In this document: positions 58,367 to 64,000 of the stretch, piece by piece
Numbering within the stretch: the first letter of the stretch is position 1
Layout of the letters: each line of letters opens with the position of its first letter
Assembly (NCBI GenBank): GCA_039815465.1
Contig: JBCBZG010000011.1
Coordinates: forward strand, 52,754-116,753
DNA length: 64,000 nucleotides
DNA from: Shimia_B sp039815465
GTDB taxonomy: Bacteria > Pseudomonadota > Alphaproteobacteria > Rhodobacterales > Rhodobacteraceae
Direction: 5' to 3'
Program-made: the position numbers and the translations under genes
The notes under the pieces: generated by a model
What the model was told of the DNA's origin: nothing
The model's input: the letters and a program-made list of their open reading frames with translations, nothing else
The model's database searches: none

Positions 58367-59629
58367 GTGAGCCTGCGACTGGGCATAGATGTCGGGACGA
58401 CCGGCGTGCGCACGGCGGTGCTGTTGCCCGATGGCGCGTGCCTGTCGACGGCGCGGTCGCACCATCTGCCGCAAGGCGCCCAGATCGATGCGCGCAAGTG
58501 GTGGGAGGCCGTGGCACAGTGCGTGCATTTGCAGGTTACCGCGCTTGAGCGGCTGGGGCACACTGGGACGGAAGTGACAGGCATCGCGATCGCGGGAACC
58601 TCCGGGTCCATGGTGCTCACCGACCGCGCGCTAGAGCCAGTGTCGCCGGCGCTGATGTACAACTCCAAGGGATTTGAGGCCGAGGCCGCCCAGATCGCCC
58701 AAGTCGCGCCCGAAGGCGGGATCGCCAAGGGGCCAAATTCGGCGCTTGCACGGGCGCTGCGGCTGGTGTCTTGCGCCGACCGGGCGCCTGCGCATTTGCT
58801 GCACCAGGCGGATTACGTGGCGGCGCGGTTCTTGGGGGCGGGCGGGTTGTCTGACCACAGCAACGCGCTGCGCACCGGTTTCGATGCTGAGGCGGAGCAG
58901 TGGCCGCCCTGGGTCACCGCCCTTTTTGAGCCGGGGCTTTTGCCGCGCGTGCAGCCGGTGGGGTCGGCCTATGGGCAGATTTCTGGCGCTGTGGCGCGCG
59001 ACCTTGGGGTGTCGCCGCAGGCCGTGCTTTACGCCGGGACGACCGACAGCATCGCCGCCTTTCTCGCGGCCGCACCGCGCCGGGTGGGCGCCGCGGTCAC
59101 GTCGCTCGGTTCCACGCTCGCGGTCTATGTGATGGGCCCGCGCCGGATCGAGGACGCTGCGAGCGGGCTCCATTCCCACCGTGTGGGGAACAATTGGCTC
59201 GTGGGGGGCGCGTCGAACACCGGGGGCGCCGTGCTCGCGCATCATTTTCCCGGGGACGCGCTGGTGCGGCTCAGCGCCCAGATCGACCCGCGCCAGCCTA
59301 GCGGTCTGTCCTACTATCCGCTCCTGCGCGCGGGGGAGCGGTTTCCGATCAACGACCCCGCGCTTGCGCCGTGCCTGAGCCCCCGCCCGGAGCGCGACAG
59401 CCTGTTCCTGCACGCCCTGCTCGAAGGCATGGCCACCATCGAGGCGCAGTGTTACGCCACGATCGAACAGCTGGGCGGCGGACGCCCAGACGCGATCTAT
59501 ACCGCCGGTGGTGGCGCGCAAAATCAGGCCTGGTCGGCGATCCGTGCGCGCAACCTCCCTGCGCCGCTTCTTCCGGGGGCCTACACGCAGCCGAGCATCG
59601 GGGTCGCGACGCTTGCCAAGTGGCAATGA
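58367..59629 (+). CDS. FGGY-family carbohydrate kinase
   Basis: This sugar kinase of 420 aa begins with a GTG start and SLRLGIDVGTTGVRTAVLLPDGA. It has GIAIAGTSGSMVLTD, LHQADYVAARFLG, GTTDSIAAFLAA and SLGSTLAVYVMG, and the C-terminal ATP-site segment YTAGGGAQNQAWSAIRARNL. These fit the FGGY family (ribulokinase, xylulokinase, erythritol kinase and others), more like D-ribulose or short polyol kinases, but the substrate is not clear. Its stop overlaps an ATG in frame with the ABC ATPase (59626), so they are probably in one transcript. Confidence 0.87.
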   Translation: MSLRLGIDVGTTGVRTAVLLPDGACLSTARSHHLPQGAQIDARKWWEAVAQCVHLQVTALERLGHTGTEVTGIAIAGTSGSMVLTDRALEPVSPALMYNSKGFEAEAAQIAQVAPEGGIAKGPNSALARALRLVSCADRAPAHLLHQADYVAARFLGAGGLSDHSNALRTGFDAEAEQWPPWVTALFEPGLLPRVQPVGSAYGQISGAVARDLGVSPQAVLYAGTTDSIAAFLAAAPRRVGAAVTSLGSTLAVYVMGPRRIEDAASGLHSHRVGNNWLVGGASNTGGAVLAHHFPGDALVRLSAQIDPRQPSGLSYYPLLRAGERFPINDPALAPCLSPRPERDSLFLHALLEGMATIEAQCYATIEQLGGGRPDAIYTAGGGAQNQAWSAIRARNLPAPLLPGAYTQPSIGVATLAKWQ

Positions 59630-59670
59630 ACCTGTTTGGCTGGGAAAAAGCGATCAGGGGGAAGAGCCAC

Positions 59671-61329
59671 ATGGCCGAAGCGCAAAAACCGATCTTGGAG
59701 ATCAAGAACCTCTCCATCGAGCTGCCGAAGGGCTCGGATCGGAAATATGCCGTCAACGACGTGTCGATCACGCTGCACCGCGGTGAAATCCTGTGCATCG
59801 TGGGGGAGTCGGGCTCCGGCAAGTCGGTGATGACGTCGGCCATCATGAATGACGTGCCGGGGCGGTTGGTGATTTCCGGCGGGGACGTGATTTTTGACGG
59901 GATGGACATGCTGCGCATGCCCGACAAGGAGCTCAACCAGATCCGCGGTGCGCGGATTTCGATGATCTATCAGGAGCCTATGGCGGCGCTGAACCCGTCG
60001 CTCAAGATCGGCAAGCAGGTCGATGAGGTGTTCGAACTCCACCGCCCTGAGATCAAGCCCGAAGATCGCAAGAAAGAGACGCTGAAACTGCTGGAGCAGA
60101 TGAAGCTGCCCACGCCACCGCGTATCTACGACAGTTACCCTCACCAGGTGTCGGGCGGGCAGTGCCAGCGGATCGTGATCGCCATGGCGCTTGCGTGCAA
60201 GCCCGACATCCTGATCGCGGATGAGCCGACCACAGCGCTCGACGTGACGACGCAGGCCGAAATTCTGCGTCTTATCAATGATTTGAAAGACGTCTACGAC
60301 AACGCGACGATCTTTATCACCCACGACTTTGGCGTGGTGGCAGATGTGGCTGACCGCGTCGCCGTGATGTGCTGGGGTCGTCTGATCGAAGAGGGCACCA
60401 AGCACGGCATCCTGATGGAGCCGAAGGAGCCCTACACACAGCTCCTTGTGGACGCGATGCCGCTGCTTGAGACGACCCGCACGCCGGATCTGGGCCGCAA
60501 CGACGCGCCTTTGGTGGAGGTGAAGTCGATGCACAAGATCTATGGCTCCGGCGAAAAGCAGGTCCATGCGTTGAATGATGCGTCCTTCATCCTCCGTGCA
60601 GGGGAGACGTTGGGCGTGGTGGGGGAGTCTGGTTCGGGCAAGTCGACGCTCGCTAAGACGTTGATCCGCTTGCAGGAACCTACGGAAGGCGCTGTGATCA
60701 TCAAAGAGGAGGATTTCCTGGGTAAGACGGGTGACCAACTCGTCCAGGCCCGCAAAGACATCCAGATGATTTTCCAGGACCCCTATGGGTCGCTCAACCC
60801 CTCCCAGACGGTTGGGTATATGATCACGCGGGGGCTGGAGCTCCAGGGTGTGACGAGCCACGAGGCTAAGGCCAAGGCGATTGAGCTCTTGGAGCAGGTG
60901 GGGCTGGGTGAGGCCGCGCTGAAGCGGACGCCGCGCAACTTTTCCGGCGGGCAGCGGCAGCGGATCGGGATCGCGCGGGCGCTGGCCATGGGGCCGGATG
61001 TCGTGATCGCGGATGAATCTGTGTCGGCGCTTGACCTGTCGGTGCAAAAGCAGGTGCTGCGGCTCATGAACGACCTGCAGGAAGAGTATAAGATGGCCAT
61101 CATCTTCATCACGCACGACCTGCGGGTGGCGGCGCAGATCTCTGACTACATCACCGTGATGGAAAAGGGCGTGATGGTGGAAATGGGCCCCGCGGACGAG
61201 GTGTTTAACAACCCCAAGCACCCCTACACCAAGAAGCTGCTAGAGGCCGCCCCGGGCCGCGACTGGCACCCGCCGCGCCTGAGCGCAGAAGAAGCCGCGC
61301 AGATCGCCGCGAGCATTCAGCGGGTCTAA
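59671..61329 (+). CDS. Fused dipeptide/oligopeptide-type ABC ATP-binding protein
   Basis: Two ATPase domains are joined in one protein of about 552 aa, as in GsiA/DppDF fusions. The first has VGESGSGKSVMTSA, Q-loop YQEPMAALNPSLKI, VSGGQCQRIVIAMALA and DEPTTALDVTTQ. The second has VGESGSGKSTLAKT, FQDPYGSLNPSQTV, FSGGQRQRIGIARALA and DESVSALDLSVQ. The second Walker B ends DES rather than DEP. ATG 59671 follows AGGGGAAGAG; ATG 59626 is possible. No permease or binding-protein gene lies next to it, so its importer partners must be elsewhere. Confidence 0.92.
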   Translation: MAEAQKPILEIKNLSIELPKGSDRKYAVNDVSITLHRGEILCIVGESGSGKSVMTSAIMNDVPGRLVISGGDVIFDGMDMLRMPDKELNQIRGARISMIYQEPMAALNPSLKIGKQVDEVFELHRPEIKPEDRKKETLKLLEQMKLPTPPRIYDSYPHQVSGGQCQRIVIAMALACKPDILIADEPTTALDVTTQAEILRLINDLKDVYDNATIFITHDFGVVADVADRVAVMCWGRLIEEGTKHGILMEPKEPYTQLLVDAMPLLETTRTPDLGRNDAPLVEVKSMHKIYGSGEKQVHALNDASFILRAGETLGVVGESGSGKSTLAKTLIRLQEPTEGAVIIKEEDFLGKTGDQLVQARKDIQMIFQDPYGSLNPSQTVGYMITRGLELQGVTSHEAKAKAIELLEQVGLGEAALKRTPRNFSGGQRQRIGIARALAMGPDVVIADESVSALDLSVQKQVLRLMNDLQEEYKMAIIFITHDLRVAAQISDYITVMEKGVMVEMGPADEVFNNPKHPYTKKLLEAAPGRDWHPPRLSAEEAAQIAASIQRV

Positions 61330-61351
61330 GGCATTCGGAAACCATGTGGAT

Positions 61352-61374
61352 CGCCCCCAATTCGGGGGCGTTTT
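61352..61374 (+). terminator. Rho-independent terminator
   Basis: CGCCCCC (61352-61358) pairs with GGGGGCG (61364-61370), with a five-base loop, followed by TTTT. It follows the fused ABC ATPase gene and also faces the end of the convergent SDR gene. Confidence 0.8.
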
Positions 61375-61384
61375 ACGTTTAGGG

Positions 61385-62152
61385 TCAGAGGCTTGCCGAC
61401 ATCCCACCATCCACATAAACGACCGTGCCATTCACATAGCTAGAGGCGTCGGAGGCGAGGAAAATCGCCGCGCCCACAAGCTCTGGCAGTTGACCCCAGC
61501 GCCCCGCGGGGGTGCGTTTTTCGAGCCAAGCGGTGAACTCCGGGTCGTCGACGAGCGCCTTGTTCAGAGGCGTGTCGAAGTAGCCCGGCGCGATGCCGTT
61601 GCACTGGAGCCCATGGCGCGCCCAGTCGGTGGCCATGCCCTTTGTTAGGTTCGCGACGGCCCCCTTGGTGGCGGTGTAGGGCGCGATGGAGGTGCGGGCG
61701 AGGGCGGTTTGGATAGAGCAGATATTGATGATTTTGCCTCGCCCCCGCGAGATCATGTGGCGGGCTGTGGCTTGGCCCATGTGAAAGACGCTGGCGATGT
61801 TGGTCTGCAAAAGCGCCTCGAACCGGTCGGCGGGGAAGTCTTCGAGCGGGGCGCGGTGCTGCATCCCGGCGTTGTTGATGAGAATGTCGATGGGGCCGGT
61901 GTCGGCCTCGAACGCGTCAACGGCGGTGCGGACGGCGTCGTGGTCGGTGACATCGACCTGAAGCGTGGAGGCGGTGAAACCCTTTTGTGTCAGTCTGTTA
62001 TGAGCCTCTGCAAGCTTATCGGCATTGCGGCCATTCAGCACAATCTCCGCCCCGGCGGCGGCGAGGCCGTGGGCCAGTGCCTCCCCAATGCCTTGGGACG
62101 AGCCGGTGATCAGCGCGCGTTTTCCGGTGAGGTCGAAGAGGGAGAGGCTCAT
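61385..62152 (-). CDS. SDR oxidoreductase, gluconate 5-dehydrogenase-like
   Basis: This SDR of 255 aa starts MSLSLFDLTGKRALITGSSQGIGEALAHGLA and has NNAGMQHRAPLEDFP, ICSIQTALARTSIAPYTATKGAVANLTKGMA (catalytic Ser and YxxxK) and NGIAPGYFDTPLNKALVDDPEFTAWLEKRTPAGRWG, ending NGTVVYVDGGMSASL. The pattern fits Ga5DH/IdnO-like enzymes that oxidise gluconate or related sugar acids. The ATG 62152 has an AAGGACCCG site. In the inositol neighbourhood it may handle an inositol-derived keto-sugar. Confidence 0.9.
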   Translation of the reverse strand: MSLSLFDLTGKRALITGSSQGIGEALAHGLAAAGAEIVLNGRNADKLAEAHNRLTQKGFTASTLQVDVTDHDAVRTAVDAFEADTGPIDILINNAGMQHRAPLEDFPADRFEALLQTNIASVFHMGQATARHMISRGRGKIINICSIQTALARTSIAPYTATKGAVANLTKGMATDWARHGLQCNGIAPGYFDTPLNKALVDDPEFTAWLEKRTPAGRWGQLPELVGAAIFLASDASSYVNGTVVYVDGGMSASL

Positions 62153-62239
62153 ATCGGGTCCTTTTTGTCTCGCGTCGGCGGGTGGCACTGTTTCTGCGCT
62201 ACGCTTGAAAGGCGCCCACCCGCCGACCCGGGGATGCGC

Positions 62240-63073
62240 TTATGACTTTGAATCTCTTTGAAAAACCCAGTCGTGGTCAGGGTCGTTCCGGAACCGCCAG
62301 GCGCGGCGGGGGCCGGCCATGACGTTGAGGTAATAGAGGTCGTGGCCGTAGAGGGCGGCGCAGGGGTGGTAGCCTTCGGGGACGAGGACGAGGTCGCCGT
62401 CGGAGATGGCCATGGTTTCGTCTAAGCTTCTGGAATCGTTGTAGACCCGCTGGATGCCAAAGCCCGTGGGTGGGTCGATCCGGTGGTAGTAGGTTTCTTC
62501 CAGATAGGTCTCGTCGGGGTAGGCGTCGGTATCGTGTTTGTGGCTGGGGTAGCTCGACCAGTTGCCGTTTGGCGTCCAGACCTCGGTGACGAGGAGGCTG
62601 TCAGCCCAATCCCGTTCTTCCATGCAAATTGCGTTTACAAACCGGGTGTTAGCGCCTGTTCCTCGCGCTTCCATGGGGGCATCATCGGGGGCAATCACGC
62701 GGATATCATGGCCGCCATGGCCGCCATGGCCGGGCGCGGTGCAGATGGCGAGTTCCGCGTCAGTCTCCGCCACGACCTCCCAATCGCTGCCATTGGGGAC
62801 GTAGAGCGCCCATGCTTTTTGGCGCTCGAAGATGTTCATGCGGCCGCCGAGAGTGCCCTGATCCTGCCCGCCTGCGGTGGCGGAGAGGCGGCCGGTGACG
62901 ATCACAAGCAGGTGCTCGCGATCGCCTGTTTTCTGGGTCAGACGCTCACCTTGTGCAAGTTTGTACAGCTCAAAGCCGACGTAAGACCAACTTGTACAAT
63001 CGCCGCGGACGTTTTCTGGCGTGATGTGGTGCACGCAGGAGCCCGTTTGGGGGCGGCGCAGGAGGTTAACCAT
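62240..63073 (-). CDS. iolB: 5-deoxy-glucuronate isomerase
   Basis: IolB converts 5-deoxy-D-glucuronate to 2-deoxy-5-keto-gluconate in myo-inositol catabolism. The 277-aa cupin-fold protein has HITPENVRGDCTSWSYVGFELYKLAQGE, RQKAWALYVPNGSDWEVVAETDAELAICTAPG, PSHKHDTDAYPDETYLEETYYHRIDP and VPEGYHPCAALYGHDLYYLNVMAGPRRAWRF. The His-Lys-His-Asp metal site and the E-E-T-Y-Y-H-R segment are typical. The gene lies between the SDR and the sugar ABC ATPase; other iol genes are expected beyond the window edge. Confidence 0.93.
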   Translation of the reverse strand: MVNLLRRPQTGSCVHHITPENVRGDCTSWSYVGFELYKLAQGERLTQKTGDREHLLVIVTGRLSATAGGQDQGTLGGRMNIFERQKAWALYVPNGSDWEVVAETDAELAICTAPGHGGHGGHDIRVIAPDDAPMEARGTGANTRFVNAICMEERDWADSLLVTEVWTPNGNWSSYPSHKHDTDAYPDETYLEETYYHRIDPPTGFGIQRVYNDSRSLDETMAISDGDLVLVPEGYHPCAALYGHDLYYLNVMAGPRRAWRFRNDPDHDWVFQRDSKS

Positions 63074-63076
63074 TCC

Positions 63077-63847
63077 TTAGAGTTCCGCGAACTCGCGTTC
63101 GAGCGCGGCGATGTCGGCCCCACCGGCCATGAGGCGGCGGATGTCCTGACCTTCGAGCTCCGCCCGCGTGCCCGCGCCGATCACCTGCCCGAGGGCGAGG
63201 AAGGTGAAGCGGTCGGCAACGAGTTTCGAGTGGATCTCGTTATGGGTGATGAAGATGATCGCGATGTCGCCACGGGCGCGCACGCGTTTGATCGTTTTCA
63301 GCACTTCCATCTGCTGCTTTTGCCCCAGGGCCGATGTCGGTTCGTCGAGGATCAGCACCTTTGCGCCGAAGTGGATGGCGCGGGCGATGGCGAGCGTCTG
63401 ACGCTGACCACCTGACATGGTGCCCACCGCCTGCGTCGGATCGCTGAAGTCGATGCCGATTTTCAGCATCTCGTCATGGGCGATCTTGTCCATCTCGTCC
63501 ATCTTCATCTTGCCGAAGGCATTGGTCAGCTCGCGGCCCATGAAGAAGTTGCGCGTGACGCTCATCAGCTGGTTGAGCGCGAGGTCCTGATACACCGTCC
63601 CGATGCCTGCGTTCGACGCATCGCGGGGGGAGCGGAAGTTGACCGGCTTATCCTCGATATAGAGCTGGCCTGCGCTGGGTTGGTGGACGCCTGCGAGCGT
63701 TTTGATCAGCGTTGATTTGCCCGCGCCGTTGTCGCCGAGGAGGGCGTGAACCTCCCCCGGGTAGACTTCAAGGTTCACACCGTTGAGCGCGATGAAGGGG
63801 CCGAACTTTTTGACGACGTTTTCGACTCTGAGAAATGAGCTAGCCAT
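63077..63847 (-). CDS. Sugar ABC transporter ATP-binding protein (inositol-type)
   Basis: This single-domain ATPase of 256 aa starts MASSFLRVENVVKKFGPFIALNGVNLEVYPGEVHALLGDNGAGKSTLIKTLAG (Walker A). It has YQDLALNQLMSVTRNFFMGREL, MSGGQRQTLAIARAI and ILDEPTSALGQ, with ITHNEIHSKLVADRF. It resembles the FrcA/IatA-like sugar ATPases with only one domain instead of the two of RbsA. Three bases before its end comes iolB, and the permease gene is just upstream. myo-Inositol is the likely cargo from context. Confidence 0.92.
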   Translation of the reverse strand: MASSFLRVENVVKKFGPFIALNGVNLEVYPGEVHALLGDNGAGKSTLIKTLAGVHQPSAGQLYIEDKPVNFRSPRDASNAGIGTVYQDLALNQLMSVTRNFFMGRELTNAFGKMKMDEMDKIAHDEMLKIGIDFSDPTQAVGTMSGGQRQTLAIARAIHFGAKVLILDEPTSALGQKQQMEVLKTIKRVRARGDIAIIFITHNEIHSKLVADRFTFLALGQVIGAGTRAELEGQDIRRLMAGGADIAALEREFAEL

Positions 63848-63850
63848 GGA

Positions 63851-64000
63851 TCAAATCCCCCCCGTGATGCGTTTGCGGATACGCTCGTTCGCAAAGACCG
63901 CCGCGAGCAGGATCGCCCCGAGGAACACGCGGAACCAAGCGCCGTCGATGGCGGGGATGAAGAAGACCGCGTTGGACACGAGGCCGACCGTGATCGCGCC
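63851..64000 (-). CDS. Sugar ABC transporter permease, C-terminal part (cut by window edge)
   Basis: The last 49 codons of a permease are present: GAITVGLVSNAVFFIPAIDG and AWFRVFLGAILLAAVFANER, then IRKRITGGI and the stop. The two hydrophobic helices and the basic tail are typical of RbsC-type permeases. It is translated toward the ATPase gene, with a spacing of three bases between its stop and that gene's ATG, so the order permease-ATPase-iolB is one transcript. Confidence 0.82.
   Translation of the reverse strand, partial: GAITVGLVSNAVFFIPAIDGAWFRVFLGAILLAAVFANERIRKRITGGI

Noticed and set aside
57814..58370. Short open frames in the 57.6-58.4 kb gap
   Set aside because: No ribosome sites, family features or codon preference; products look like translated non-coding GC-rich DNA.

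Overview
The window is a GC-rich stretch of an alphaproteobacterial replicon. Gene content and codon habits fit the Rhodobacterales (Roseobacter group): divergent glmU/gph, a class I lysyl-tRNA synthetase, a VPLPA-type C-terminal sorting signal, RTX and DUF4864/DUF2059/DUF427 proteins, and CCGCCCC-type intergenic hairpins. No prophage, CRISPR array or rRNA was seen. One tRNA (Val, anticodon CAC) is present.

Layout. 0-6 kb: glmU (cut by the window edge), gph, an MmgE/PrpD protein, a DegT-family aminotransferase, small proteins, and a REP-associated tyrosine transposase (RAYT) whose gene contains an in-frame inverted pair of REP sequences. 5.8-6.8 kb: tRNA-Val, two small genes (KTSC domain; PESGxW type) and an AT-richer segment with five DnaA-box-like 9-mers. 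Around here the plus strand changes from C-rich to G-rich, and third-codon preference flips with it, so this is a strong candidate for a replication origin. 6.8-27.9 kb: ettA, a GT90-like glycosyltransferase gene broken by an amber codon, nadD, dacB, an RTX protein, lysS, secreted proteins, a beta-helix protein, an Mrr-like nuclease and the glpK-glpD/glpR locus.

28.0-42.2 kb is the most unusual region: a nearly continuous run of 15 plus-strand genes. It encodes a complete coenzyme F420 pathway (cofG, cofH, cofD, cofC, cofE), an F420H2:NADP oxidoreductase, a luciferase-like F420-dependent oxidoreductase, a TetR/RutR-like regulator, an N-carbamoyl-amino-acid amidohydrolase, a dihydropyrimidinase, an unknown protein, and an ABC importer of the NMT1/THI5 type. 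Translationally coupled starts tie cofactor synthesis, F420 reduction and the LLM enzyme to the regulator. The usual NAD(P)H dihydropyrimidine dehydrogenase (PreA/PreT) is absent from the window. I infer an F420H2-driven reductive pyrimidine or hydantoin pathway.

43-48 kb: a metallo-beta-lactamase-fold protein, then an RND efflux pump with a divergent TetR regulator and a nested palindromic operator. 49-57.6 kb: an exopolysaccharide module (small secreted protein, Wzy/O-antigen-ligase-like protein, PPP phosphatase, Wzc-like tyrosine kinase) facing a two-component system whose hybrid kinase carries a LOV (blue-light) domain. 57.6-58.4 kb has no convincing gene. 58.4-64 kb: an FGGY kinase, a fused dipeptide-type ABC ATPase, and part of a myo-inositol-type catabolic and uptake cluster (SDR, iolB, sugar ABC ATPase, permease cut by the edge).
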